This document shows, in pieces, positions 21,579-32,826 of a stretch of DNA of 64,000 bases. The notes below the pieces were generated by a model that saw only the letters and a program-made list of their open reading frames with translations, was not told the DNA's origin and ran no database searches. A program made the translations under genes and the position numbers. Within the stretch, counting starts at the first letter, position 1; each line of letters opens with the position of its first letter. Source of the stretch: Valencia hispanica (Eukaryota > Chordata > Actinopteri > Cyprinodontiformes > Valenciidae); the NCBI GenBank assembly GCA_963556495.2, contig OY747705.1:31283298-31347297 (forward strand), written 5' to 3'.

Positions 21579-22294
21579 AGCCGCGTTCACACCGGTCAGC
21601 GCGTCCAGGCAGCAGGGCAGGTAGATTACATGCAAGTCTATGGTATCTACGCATCTAGTGGGCGGCAAACTGCCAAGCAGCAAGTCGCGCGCGTCGGCGC
21701 AGCTGGCATCAGCGCGTCCACGCAGCTGATGCCCGGACGCCCCGACGGTCCGTCGGGGCGTCTGCTGCTCAAGTTGGGAAAATTGAACTTTCGGGCAGCA
21801 GACGCGCGGCGTCAACCAATCAGAGCGACTCGTTGTACTGACGTAGTAACTCCTTCCATGGGGGAATCGGAAAATTTTTTATTCAAGATGGAGGACAAAC
21901 TGATCGTCGCTGTATGTAATGTCCGTGAACTGTATGACCCGTCTTCGTCTTTTTACAAAGACAGGAAGAGATCGGATCTGATTTGGAGGAAGATATCGGA
22001 GGATATTGGAGTGCCAGGTAAGCAGTTAAATATATTTCTTTTAACTTTCAACGTTGTGTGGCTTCATTAATTAAAGCCCAAGCCACTCTCTCGACAAGAT
22101 CCGCCATGTTGTAAACAACTAGCAACAGACAAATCCATGCCCGCACACTGACGTAATGACGTGACGCGCTGATGCCCCGACGCGCCGACGCAGACCACAA
22201 GTGTGCAAGCAGCTGGGTTTTAATTTTAAAGCGTCGACTTTCGTCCGTTTGAGCGATTTGACGCCTGGACGCGCTGACCGGTGTGAACGCGGCT
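21579..22294 (+). mobile_element. PIF/Harbinger-type element B with perfect 32-bp inverted repeats
   Basis: The repeats at 21579-21610 and 22263-22294 are identical over 32 bp (start AGCCGCGTTCACACCGG, GC-rich). Both flanks are TTA (21576-21578, 22295-22297), the PIF/Harbinger 3-bp target. It contains the first exon of a MADF-domain protein but no nuclease, so it would need enzymes in trans. The perfect ends point to a fairly recent insertion into the LINE. Confidence 0.9.
21888..22017 (+). pseudogene. MADF (Myb/SANT-like) domain first exon of a Harbinger-type element
   Basis: The frame from ATG 21888 reads MEDKLIVAVCNVRELYDPSS, then FYKDRKRSDLIWRKISEDIGVP. These are the first two helices of a MADF domain (LI-AV...P-LYD...YKDR...W--I). 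It ends at 22017 with AG before GTAAGC, a good splice donor. PIF/Harbinger elements encode a MADF/Myb-like DNA-binding partner besides the nuclease, so this fits its host element. The rest of the domain and the later exons are missing. The same open frame extends upstream to 21630 but that part looks like non-coding leader. Confidence 0.8.
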
Positions 22295-22469
22295 TTAAGA
22301 AATATATATGTACATTAAGGACACAATTACAAAAACCAAAGTATTGTGGAGTTATCAAAAATAAAATGGCATGCTCATTGGAACTGAGTAGGATAATAAA
22401 AAAAAAAAACAGTGAATATTTACAGAATGTGCATGAGTAGTTGTGCAATAAAAAGTAAAGCAAATGTAT

Positions 22470-24990
22470 TATTTACAAGTAGTTAACAGAATATAAATTG
22501 AGAAAAACAGATGTGACATGGCAGTTACAGAAATGTTAATTAAATGAGTCAAGGGAGGAAAGAATGCAGGGAGGAAGGACCTGCAAAAATGCTTCTTCAT
22601 CCATCTAGGATGCAGCAGTCTGTCACTGAAGGAGATCTGCAGCTTAGCAACATCTTCATGCATGGGGTGGAAGACTCTGTCAGTGACGTTATTTTGGCCA
22701 GAGTCCTTCTGTCTCCCATCACCTGCACTGGATCCAGGGGGGCATCCTAGAACAGAGCTGGCCTTCTTGATGAGCTTATCACCCCTCTTCCTCTCAGCTG
22801 TAGATAAACTACCACTGCAACTACATAAAAGATGGCTGATGCCACCACAGAGTGAAAGAAGGTCTTTAGGAGCACTCCCTAGTCTCCAAAAGACCTCAGC
22901 CTCCTCAGCAGCTAGAGTCTGGTCTGACCCTTCCTGTAAAGAGCATCAGTGTTGTGGCCCCAGTCCAGTTTATTGTTCAGGGGAACACCCAGGTTCTTAT
23001 AATAGTCCACTGTCTCAATGTCCACTTCCAGGATGTTCACTGGTGATGGGTCTGCGCCTGCGGAACTCCACCACCACCCCGCGTTGATCAATAGGTGGTT
23101 CTGCTGGCACCAGTCCACAAAGTCCAGAGTCCACTGTCTGTACTCTGAGTCGTGCTCACCTGTGATGAGGTTGAGTCATCAGAGAACTTCTGAAGGTGGC
23201 AGCGTGGGGAGTTGATGGAGAAATCTGCAGTGTAGAGGGTGAAGGGGAACAGTGCCAGCACCGTTCCCTCTGGGGCCCCCGTACTGCAGACCAGCCTGCC
23301 GGAGACACAGCCCTGTATCCTCACATATTTTGGGGGTCCTGTGAGGTAGTCCAGTATCCATTGCAACGTGTGGTGGTTCACCCCAGAAAGTTCCAGCTTC
23401 CAGCCAGGCTGGTACAGAGGATTTAATGAAGACCTCACCAGTGGGCGAAGACGATCGAGAACCAACCTCTCGAGGGTCTTCATCAGATGCGAGGTCAGGG
23501 CTACCAGCCTGTAGTTGCTGAGGTCCTCCAGATGTGGGCTCTTTGGCACCAGTACCACACAGGATGTCTTCCACAGCTATGGCACTTTCCCGAGGATGAC
23601 ACACAGTTCATCTGTGCAGCACCTCAGGAGCCTAGAGCCGATGCCGTCTGGAGCTGCAGCCTTTCGTACCTTGATCTTTCGCAGCTCGTTCCTCACTTGA
23701 AGTGTTGAAATGGACAAGATGGGGGGAAGGGGATGTATGTTGGAGTCCTGAAAAGCCAGGGGTGGGTGCGATGACTGGGAACTGAGAGGTGTTAAGTCAT
23801 GAGAAACCTGTCAAACCTGTTGAAGAACTGGTTTAGGTCGTTCACCCACTCTAAGTCTCCTGCAGCCTAAGGGGTTGGTTTGTGCCCTAAAATTTTCTTC
23901 AGGTGTTTCCTAACCCCACTGATGTTGTCCTGCTGCAGCTGGTCCTCCATCTTCTTCCTGTAGATGTTCTTCCCTTGCCTTATTTTCCATTTCAGTGTCT
24001 TCTGCACAGCTCTCAGCTCCTCCTTGTCTCCAGATCGGAAGGCTCTCTTTTTCTCTTTGAGGAAAGCCTTTATTTCAGGGTTGATCCAAGGCTTGTTGTT
24101 GGAAAAACACTGTACCTTTATGATGGGTACGGTTTTGTCCATGCAGAAGTTTATGTAGTCTGTAATGCAGTCTGTGATGCTGTTGATGTCGTCCCCCAAA
24201 GGGGGCACAGAGGTTCTCCCACAAGTAGAGCTGAAACAGTCCTTCAGAGCCTCTTCAGTCTTTTCTGACCATTTCCTCACTGTGCGTGTCACGGCTGGTT
24301 CTCTGTGTACAAGAGGTTTATACACAGGCTGGAGATTAACCAGGTTGTGATCTGAACCCCCCAGGGAAGGAAGAGGTGATGAGCTGTATGCCTCCTTGGT
24401 GTTGGCATACAATAAGTCCAGTGTTTTATTGTCTGTGGTATGGCTGGAGACATACTGGGTGAAGGTGGGGAGAGTGGAGGACAGGGTGATGTGGTTAAAG
24501 TCCCCAGAGATCAGATAAGGGGCCTGGGGGTGCTGTGTTTGAAGTCTTCTGGTCACAGTGTGGAGGACATCGCAAGCTGTAGGAGCGTTAGCAGAGGGGG
24601 TGGGGGGGGGGGGGGGTGCATATAGGGCTATCTCGATAACGTGCATAAACTCCAGCAGTAGATAGTATGGCCTCATGATAACAGCTCAATCTCCCTACTG
24701 CATAGTGTCTCTTTGATAGATAAATGCCACCATCTGGTAGTTACACCATCTATCATTCACAAACACAGCCAGACCTCCTATTCTCTTCTTACCACTGTCC
24801 TTGCTTCTGTCGGCCCGGAGCAGATGAAAACCATCCATGTTTGTCTGTGAGTCCGGAGTCAGCATTAGCCACGTCTCGGTCAGGCAGATCAAGCTGCACT
24901 CCCTGCAGCTCCTTTGATTGCGGGTTAGAGCTTCCAACTCGTCCACTTTGTTGGGGAGAGATCACACATTTCCTATGATGATGGACGGGA
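22470..24990 (-). pseudogene. LINE ORF2 (endonuclease and reverse transcriptase), broken
   Basis: The endonuclease part includes LTETWL and GGLAVFVNDRWC (24695-24946). After a frame break, a 269-residue stretch (24676-23867) has GDFN at residues 58-61 and SDH at 108-110, both AP-endonuclease catalytic blocks. The RT follows at 23558-23088: NYRLVALTSHLMKTLERLVL, CSTGAPEGTVLA (motif B) and FSDD (residues 125-128, motif C). About 60-70 residues between QPGWK and LQWILDYL are deleted, removing the motif A Asp. The C-terminal block (VDYYKNLGVPLNNKLDW at 22912-23118, SFSDRLLHPR near 22620) is also out of frame. No intact ORF1 was found. It is a mutated copy and cannot retrotranspose. Confidence 0.85.
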
Positions 24991-25082
24991 TGACTGGCCT
25001 GTACCTCCTTCCCCTGCAGCGATGCCCAATCCCGGCGCGAGTGCCGCATCTCTTCCTCCTCAGCTCGCGAAGGATGTTGGCT

Positions 25083-25895
25083 CATTCGGCAGGGAGTGTC
25101 TGCACAGTTGAAAAGAGAACATAAAGTTCTCAGTTCTGAGAAAAAATATAAATGGCACAAAAGGGACTTTGAAGATAATTTTCACAGCACTTTCACTGCT
25201 ACTCATCCTAATTCTATTTCAAAAATTTGCTTTCCACATTTTCTTATCTTTATTACCACAATAGAACAAACAGAGCCAGAGAGGACGGCAGCACGGAAGA
25301 TGACACAGGGTCTTCACAGGTAAGGAGAGATAAGAATTTGCAGAGTGAAAGAGATCCATTGTTGGGAGAAACCAGGCAGGAATCTGGACAGGATTATAAC
25401 TGATATTTTAGAATTACTCTCATTCTCAATCCCTAATATAGTTTGTCTGTATTTTAATAGGTAACCAAGGATTGATGTCAGTTTGATAACCTGTAAAAAT
25501 AAAAAACTGTTTTTTAAAAAGGTTTTTAAAAATTATGATTAGCTGATTCACACAAGCCAATGCATGAAGTTGAACCTTCTTTCTTTACCCTGTAGTTGTT
25601 AAAGCTTTCCAGATTGATGCCAACAGTCAATTGAGGCTGACAATTGAGCTTAGTTATTTGTTCTTGCTGAGTAGGTGGTACTTGTGACCATTCATTTTAT
25701 TAATAGTAATAATGATAGTGAACAACTGTCTTTAAACCATTATTAATATTGCTAATAATTAAGCCAGCACACTCAGTGTGCAACAGTGATTAAATGCTTC
25801 TTTAGCCACTAAGGAAAGGTGCAATTGAATGCAAGAAGATGATAAATTACTCAAAGGACCTCTGAACATTTTTTCCACCTCACTTCTGAAATTAC
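25083..25895 (+). repeat. Long inverted repeat, left arm, inner part
   Basis: Pairs with the reverse complement of 26608-27425. Shared words include GCACAAAAGGGACTTTGAAG, AGCACGGAAGATGACACAGG, GTTGGGAGAAACCAGGCAGG, GAGCTTAGTTATTTGTTC and CCACTAAGGAAAGGTGC. Identity looks like about 75-85% by eye. It holds an exon-like segment coding STEDDTGSSQ before a GTAAGGAG donor. Confidence 0.8.
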
Positions 25896-26607
25896 TACTA
25901 CACTGAAACTTACACATAGGGCTTTTCCACTGAAAAAGAACCGGTGCTAGTTCCGTGTTGGTGCCAGAGCTGATGCTTAGTTGGTTCTTAGCTGGTTCTT
26001 TCAAAGGGTAAGGGTGAGGGCTTTGGTTGACACAGTTGCCAAATTTATAACTAGTCGGTTACCTGTTAGTTTAAAAATGGGATTAGTCTCAAGTTTAGGT
26101 GGTGATGGTGTAACCTATTTTACTTCATTTACCAGTGTAATAGTAGATTAAATAGAATTTCAGTTTATGCGATTTGAGTACAGGTTACTGCAGCAGAATA
26201 TAAATATTTATTTTGTAAGGGAAAGAAACTGCGTGGGCGCATGTGCAGCCTTTCTTTTATTATTTTACACTCTCACATCAGAAAGCGCCCAATCTAAGTC
26301 ACTCTTTGCGTTTTGAGTTAATTGGGTTGTGGTGGCCTGGGATGGTATCAAATTCCCAGCCTGAATTATTGTCCCAGTCCGCCCCTGGGTCACCGTGTGC
26401 TGGGAGGTGGGGTTTTTTTGTGCCAAAGTGATCAACATAACTACACTTGGCTAACTTATTGTATAACAAATGCTGGTTAAAGAATGGGATGCCATCCCAT
26501 AGCGGAGTGTGATCAGGCTAGTGATCAGCATGTTGGTGGGTTTTGAACATCTGCGTTGTCAACAGTTCTCCTATGCACTACTGAGGCTGTTGTCCAGGGG
26601 CATAACA
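25896..26607. other. Spacer between the inverted-repeat arms
   Basis: About 710 bp. The left end starts with GGGCTTTTCCACTGAAAAAG (25919), a terminal-repeat-like phrase. On the minus strand 26396-26330 reads GGGGCGGACTGGGACAATAA and continues to CCATCCCAGGCCACC, a known style of fish repeat. No coding region is visible. Confidence 0.5.
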
Positions 26608-27610
26608 ATCATCTCAGAAGTGAGGGAGGCAAATTTTTCATAGGTATTTTGAATCATTTATCATCCTCTTGCATTCAATCGCACCTTTCCTTAGTGGCAA
26701 AATAACCATTTGATCACAGTTGCAAAATGAGTGCCCTGGCTTATTTATTAGTACTATTAACAGTAGTTTAAAGACAGTTATCAGTATTACTAATAATGAA
26801 ATAAATGTTTACGAGTATCAGATGCTCAGCAGGAACAAATAACTAAGCTCAAATGTCAGTTTCAATTGATCTTTGGAGTCATTCTGGAGAGCTTTAACAA
26901 CAACAGGGTAAAGACAGAAGGTTCAAGTTTGCAGACTGGCTTATGTGAATAAACAGATCAATAAATCACACACACAATAATGACAAAAAACCCTCTTCTT
27001 TTTTCTTTTTTTTTACAGATTCTCAAACTGGCTGGCATCAATTCTGGGTTAATATGAAAATACAGACAAAATATATTTTGGAGTGGGAATGAGAGTAATT
27101 CTGAAATTTCAGTTACAACCCTGTCCTGATTCCTGCCTGGTTTCTCCCAACATTGAGTCTCTTTCTCTAAGCAAGTTCTTATCGCTCCTTACCTGTGAAG
27201 ACCCTGTGTCATCTTCCGTGCTGCTGGCCTCTGGTCCTAAGTCTACTCCCTGACTTTGATCTTTCTTTTCTGGCAATAAAGATATGAAATTATGGAAAGC
27301 AAAAGTTTGAAATAGAATTAGAATGAGTGGCAGTGAAATTACTGTGAAAATTGGCTTCAAAGTCCCTTTTGTGCTATAGATATTTTTTCTAAGCCACTTA
27401 CACTCTGTTTTCACCTGTGCGCAGCCCCTGCTGTCTTTTTTTGACAATAAATATTTCTTTCAAATATGTGGAAAGCAATACTGAGCACAAGTTCTGCACA
27501 TGAATAAAAGAGGGCTGGGTTCACTCCAAGCATGGACTGACTTAATAAGAGAAGTAAAATAAGCAACATTAGTATTGTTAACTAGTTTAACATGAAATAT
27601 GAACATGGAT
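26608..27610 (-). repeat. Long inverted repeat, right arm
   Basis: Reverse-complement counterpart of 21283-21452 plus 25083-25895, uninterrupted, so it shows the arm before the LINE insertion. The minus-strand frame over 27447-27109 includes SSTEDDTGSSQ before a GTAAGG splice-donor-like site, matching the left arm. The two arms could be two copies of one gene-bearing transposon inserted head-to-head, or a local inverted duplication. Confidence 0.8.
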
Positions 27611-27944
27611 TAACTGGACATGTCCCACGCGTACCCCGCGCCATGCCCTTCTCAATTGTTACATTACCATAATGCCTGGTTCCTTCAGACTTCAATCATC
27701 CAATCCAAATGACAGCAAATTCAGCAAGTCAAATGCAAAATAAGTTGTTTGACATTAGCATCAAGATGTGGCAACGTTTCATGCATACTACACAAATAGT
27801 CTGCTTTTCAACCCACAAATGCTCTTTAAAAAAAATTATATAATGAGGTTTAATTATTTAATGTTAGCATCTTCCTTTGCTCTATTAATTGCTGTTATTT
27901 ATTGCTGTAACAGTAGGCTTTAAATGTGACCTTAGAAGGTAAAG
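27611..27944. other. Intergenic DNA
   Basis: AT-rich, no recognised feature. Confidence 0.5.
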
Positions 27945-28600
27945 AAGATAACACTAGTGATGTTACAATGTGTGACGAGGCTACGAAGCGTGTATCGAGG
28001 CCTGCTTCATTTAGGGGAGGAGCTGAAAACGATGACGTCTGAAGCCCCGCTGCCCGGCTGTACCACGTGACTGCTTCGGGGAGTGGTTCAGAGTTTGCTG
28101 AGAGGTTTGACAGCAATATAAATCCCCTTAGGCTCCATTCAAAATGTGGGCTTGTGTAGGAGAGTTGCAGTCAGTTTGGAGTTTGGACAGTGTTTTGATA
28201 GGAGAGTTTGGTTAGCGTTTATATAGTTTGGAGATAGTTTTGAGAGTATAGAGACAGATAGTTTGAAGATTTACAAGAGCTAGGAGAGAAAGATAAGACT
28301 TAGGAGAGAGAGAAGTGAGAGGATGGAGCCAGCTTGGAAGAGGAGGATTCCCCCTGTGTGGGAGCCAAAATTTAGCAGGCTGGAAACCCCCCTGGAGTAT
28401 TGGGAAAAGCAAAAATTACTGTAGCCCAATTTATATAGTCTAGCACTTGTGTTTTTGTGCACACCTGCATCTTTTGTGCCTTGTGAAAGTGTTTTCGAAG
28501 GCTGGTGAGGTGGTGTCAAAAAAAAGGATTCACTTAAAACCTAAAACTGTTGAGAAACTGCTATTTTTGAATAGAAATAAAGTCTCCCCTGCTCTGTACA
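27945..28600 (+). mobile_element. Internally deleted hAT transposon
   Basis: The left end (CACTAGTGATGTTACAATGT) and the GC-rich leader (GTGTATCGAGGCCTGCTTC) are typical of a fish hAT family. A TATA-like AATATAAATCCC lies at about 28114. The element then passes directly into the C-terminal transposase code, so the catalytic core is deleted. The right terminal repeat was not found. Confidence 0.65.
28323..28590 (+). pseudogene. hAT transposase, start joined to C-terminal dimerisation domain
   Basis: ATG 28323 opens MEPAWKRRIPPVWEPK and passes at once into FSRLETPLEYWEKQKLL, which normally lies hundreds of residues later. After a TAG at 28422-28424 the same frame gives LYSLALVFLCTPASFVPCES. 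A one-base shift then leads into VFSKAGEVVSKKRIHLKPKT and VEKLLFLNRN, the hAT C-terminal dimerisation (hATC) signature. The DDE core is absent. Transposase would excise and insert the element; this copy cannot. Confidence 0.75.
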
Positions 28601-28961
28601 TAATTGCCCAAGTTACACAATTCTTTTTCAGTGCCCTCTTCCTAGTTCCACAAGCATTTTCATGCCTTTTGCCTCAAGTGACAGAAAAACATTATTACAC
28701 AACCTGCCAAAACATATGATACTACCATTTTGCGATAATTTACAAACAGAATACATTCAAAAATATTTTTATTATTCACATTTGTAATATTTTATGTAGA
28801 GAAATTATTTTTTGGAACTCATAGTCATTCCCAAGAACCATAGCAGACTTACAACTTCAATGCATCACACATTAAGTGGGTAAGAGCTACAACTGCCTGT
28901 GATTATGTACCTGGCCAGTAGGGGGGGTTGTGTTCACATGAACCCCCGTGAGATGAACCTG
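28601..28961. other. Intergenic DNA
   Basis: No feature recognised; it may include the eroded right end of the hAT. Confidence 0.45.
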
Positions 28962-29408
28962 TATTTATACTGAGGAGGGAATGGGGAAGAGACAGAGAAG
29001 ACCAAGGACTAATTAGTGAGAGGCAGATGCAGGTGAGGGCAATTAGTGAAACTGGGTCAAGAGCAGAGAGGCAGGGAGACAACAGAAAAGGGAAAAATGG
29101 CAAGGGAGACAGAAAAGAAACTAGAAACTAACGAAAGATAATATGTCTAAGGAGGAATCTAGGGGGAACTTAAGGAAACACTGGAAAACCACAGAAAGAA
29201 ACAAATTAGGAAACTATCTAAAGAGAAATAAACTAAGGAAACATAAATAAGGAGGACACAAACAAAAGGTGAAAACATCCAAGAGTATGAAGGGAATATG
29301 AAAACAAGAAAGGGCCATAAAATAAATACCAAAGAATACATTAAAATGATAATCAAACCGAATGAGGAAAATAACTAACTTCAAACACAAAACCTAAGAA
29401 CTATGGCA
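28962..29408 (-). repeat. Truncated LTR, same family as the solo LTR at 39046-39662
   Basis: On the minus strand it starts TGCCATAGTTCTTAGG (compare TGTCATGGTTCCTAGG). It runs through shared words (TTAGTTATTTTCCT, TCACCTGCATCTGCC, TCTCACTAATTAGTC) to the TATA-like CAGTATAAATAC. The R/U5 part beyond the TATA region is missing, and no internal element remains. Confidence 0.7.
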
Positions 29409-29995
29409 AACACACTGTTTTGAATATTTAACTTTCTATCACATAAGCATTGCTTTTATGGTAGCAAATTTATCTTGATGAAGATGCAAAATCTTTTGTT
29501 AAAATTTAACTTTTATAGCAAAGTTACATTGTTTTGCAATGCAGAACTGTTGGAATGAGAGTAGAAATTGACATCTATGGCTAACTAATGATGTCTCTGG
29601 CAAAATATTTTTTTTTTACACTACCTAATTTTTGCAAGCTAGCTCAATGTTTTGGGGTTTGTTTTTTTTACAATAAAGTTAATCAAATTAAGATTCAAGA
29701 TAATGCTTTTTGCTTCAATTAAGGAAATAAATTCAAAATGATCATTAGGTTAGTTAATGAAAATGACATTATATACATTTGTGCCCAACTCTGTCAGCTT
29801 GTAATCTGCTGTCTTTATTTGTCACTCTAATAAAAAGCAGCTCACAAATCCAGCTGGCTACAGTAAATTAGCACAACACTGGTGTTGTGGAGTAGTCAAG
29901 ATTTTCCATAGGGTCCATCAGATTTATGTTTTTAAAATAGAATAGGGCCCAAAGCATCACAAATCATCTACCATACTTCAAAGGAAAGACGCTGA
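29409..29995. other. AT-rich intergenic DNA
   Basis: No feature recognised. Confidence 0.5.
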
Positions 29996-30505
29996 TAGTT
30001 CCCTGCGGTTTGGCCTCTCATTTACACGAAAACCCAGTTTTTATCACAGAAAACGATTATTTCTAAAAACTACTGCCAAAGCGGAAATTTGCGTTTTCTC
30101 CATTTTAAGTGTTTGCGTGTGAACAGAAATAACTGGAGTTTTCGGCTCCACAACGTCACTTTCCGCGACAAAAATCCTCCGTCATCACTTGTGCGACCGG
30201 TGTTTACACTCAGAAACACAGAGCTGTGTTGGCATCATTGATTGTCCAAGTGTTTTTTGCTTGCTTGTTTTTACAAGTTCAGTTAATGCTCTATGTAGAA
30301 GTTAGAACATGGAAAGTTACTCTGAGTGGATAGGATTTGGGGGAACTACTGCCCCCTACAGGTTTGGCATGTCTATGAATGCGCTTAACAACACACATAT
30401 GCGGTTAGGTGTGGACCATGGTGTGGACAGAGTTTTTTTTTTTTTACGAGGTGGTGAGGATATTTGTTTTTAAAAAGCCCCGGCTACGTGTGTACATGGC
30501 CTTAA
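29996..30505. repeat. Possible non-autonomous DNA transposon
   Basis: Begins around GGCCTCTCATTTACACGAAA and ends around CGTGTGTACATGGCCTTAA; the ends are loosely inverted. Phrases such as GAAAACGATTATTTCTAAAA are common in fish MITEs. Boundaries and class are uncertain. Confidence 0.35.
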
Positions 30506-30574
30506 CTTGACATGAGATTAGGTTCATTTCTAGCTGAAAGAAATGGGTCTCCTTGTCATTGTATCAACTTAAAA

Positions 30575-30690
30575 AGTAAGTAAGTAAAAATGTATTTATA
30601 TAGTGCCTTTTACAGACAAGGGTCAAAAAGCACTGCACAACATCAAAACAAAATCAAATACATTAACAGGAGGCTATTGTAAAGATATAC
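30575..30690 (-). repeat. LINE-like 3' end fragment
   Basis: ATTTATATAGTGCCTTTTAC followed by AAAAAGCACTGCACAACATC resembles the 3' tail found at the end of several fish LINEs, in minus orientation. A related tail occurs at 62735-62800. Confidence 0.45.
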
Positions 30691-31965
30691 TGAATATTAA
30701 AAGAAAAACAAAAAAACACGACAAAGTCACGACACAAACGCTTGAGTAAAGAGGACGGTTTTAAGATGTTTTTAAAAAAACCTCAACAGATAGTAAGTAA
30801 GATCAAATTTTTTTAGAACTGCTTCAGTGACCTTTTAATTTAAATAGATTATTAGGGATAGGCCTACCAATAATTGCACCTACAGTGATCAAAAACATTT
30901 ATTAATAAAATCAAAAATTTCCCCACTGCATAAATGTATTTAAGCAAAATTTCGAATTTTTCAGAGTGAGAATATGCTACAGCAGTAAAACCACTTTTGT
31001 TTTTATTTATGTTTACACGTTTTCATGGGGGGGGGCAATAAATGTAGCCAGTACTGTATGTTCAGTAATTCAATCTCTAGACAGAGTGCTAAAGTGGTTT
31101 TTTTTAATAGATTTTTTAACTATAATACTTTTTTAAACTGTAGAAGCTGCTGCATGTATTTCTTGTGCAGACAGTCCTTTTTAAAGCTCTTAAATGAGGG
31201 ACTTTGACCCTAACTGACCCTCGTTAAAAATGGAAACAGCAGCTACTTCCATATGTTTAAGTTTTAAATTAACATTTAAAGCTAAATTATTCTTCTGTTC
31301 CAGCTTGAGGCAGGTGTCAGTGCAATTTTAAGGTGCTCTTTATGTTTCTGAAATAGTTCAAAAAATCCATTAAATGAAAGTATTGTTGTATGATGAGGAA
31401 ATATGTCCAATTAAACATTGAGCAAGTTTAATTAGGAATACAGCAGCCTAAAGCAACAAAAAAGGCTGGTGTTGCGGAGGGAAAAGACCTAAAGTAATTG
31501 TATTTAACAGCACAAGTATAGATAAGGGCAATCCTAATTTCACAATTAATCTTTGAGGTGGAAAAGCAAAAAAATGGCTAACCCACCAAGAAACAAAACG
31601 GAGTGCTTGATTGATCTCTATATTGTATAAAAAGAGTAACAAATAAAATTGCTGTATTTAAAAAAAATGTTATTAGACTTTATATGACTGGCTTACATCA
31701 CAAGTAATGCAATTAAAAATTATGTTTAAAAAAGGATGACAAAATCATCTTTTTAAATGATATGTGGAATGGAGAATGTTCACCTCCATGGTGAAAATTG
31801 TTCCTCTGAATAATGGCTGCCTCTGAGCTAAGTGATTGTATAATTAGGTTGGCATTTACAAAAAATATCATAATCATTACCACCTGGTAGGTCTTCGTGT
31901 TGGTGTAATTTAGCTAATGACTGAGACTTTAGTCATTTGGTGAATTCATTCAATCCCCCCCCCCC
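30691..31965. other. AT-rich intergenic DNA
   Basis: No coding similarity; a poly-G run lies at 31027-31034 and a poly-C run at 31957-31967. Confidence 0.5.
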
Positions 31966-32352
31966 CACTAAAGAATGACAGGTTATGGCTATGACAGGTT
32001 TTATTACTGCAGAGACTTCAGTGCTCAGCTTCAGTGACAATCTGCTTGTGACAAGCAACTACATTTTTAACAATAAAAAATTGGTGTATAAATTGTTCTG
32101 TAGATGTGGTTGGGGAGGTTTACAGATATGTGTGGATATCCCAATGTCAAGGAGAATCTTACAGACCCCATACTGTGTGCACATGGGGGTTGGTGCAGGG
32201 GGAGCGGGGTATAATTGTGATCATGCTTTAAAATCTGTGGGGGAGGGATGGGAATATAGTTTAAGTGGGGTCATTTTAATCTGTAAAGCACTTTGAGTTG
32301 CAATGTTCGTATGAAAAGCGCTTAATAAATAAAGTTTGATTGATTGATATTG
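31966..32352 (+). repeat. LINE 3' UTR with (TTGA)n-type tail
   Basis: Ends GTAAAGCACTTTGAGTTGCA, GAAAAGCGCTTAATAAATAA and AGTTTGATTGATTGAT, the standard ending of many fish L2/RTE-like LINE copies. The 5' limit is estimated. The minus-orientation tails elsewhere carry the same GCACTTTG motif. Confidence 0.5.
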
Positions 32353-32617
32353 AGCCTTCTAGTTCTTAGGCCTTTTCATCCAGTTTCGTAGGTTTTTCTC
32401 AGCTATCTTTTTAGTTATAGTGCTTCCCCTGCTAGGTAATATACTGAACATGTTTCCTCACTGGTATTTTCTCCTACTACTCTCCATTTATATACTGTTT
32501 AATATGTATTTAAAAGGTACAGTGTGTAGTTTTCTTTTTGACTCTTTAGCCCCATGCAGTTCAGAGTAGGTATTGCAGCTACGGTAGCCCACACCCATTT
32601 AAAAGGCATTAGCCTAT
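32353..32617. other. Intergenic DNA
   Basis: No feature recognised. Confidence 0.45.
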
Positions 32618-32826
32618 GTCATGGGTGTCCAATTGTCTCCAGCCAGTTTTAGATGTGTCTCAGCTCCAACACAGCTGATTTAAATTGTCCAACTGCTTCC
32701 TGAGCATGTCAAAGTTCTGCAGAGATCTGCTAATGAGCCATAATTTGATTCAGGTGTGCTGAACCAGGAAAGAACTAAAACATGCAGGAGACCGGCCCTT
32801 GAGGAACGGAACTGGGCACCCCTGGC
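32618..32826 (+). repeat. Dispersed repeat R1, copy 3
   Basis: Starts CATGGGTGTCCAATTGTCTC and ends AACTGGGCACCCCTGGCCTA, with CTCCAACACAGCTGATTTAA and TTCTGCAGAGATCTGCTAAT inside. It is the longest of the three copies (others 5871-6056, 11795-11966) and shows both inverted ends. Confidence 0.7.

Larger units (their letters stand above)
21453..25082 (-). mobile_element. L2/Rex1-type LINE inserted in the left arm of the inverted repeat
   Basis: About 3.6 kb in minus orientation. The 3' end is at the left (AATCCTTTATTGTCCCACAA, a typical fish LINE tail) and the endonuclease-coding 5' part is at the right. A 0.7-kb Harbinger-type element sits in its 3' UTR. The insertion boundaries are deduced from the break and resumption of similarity to 26608-27610. 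The target duplication is unclear; GCAG-like words occur at both sides. Confidence 0.8.

Noticed and set aside
22662..24978. Many plus-strand open frames across the LINE
   Set aside because: They are antisense to the LINE ORF2, which carries the real endonuclease and RT motifs on the minus strand.
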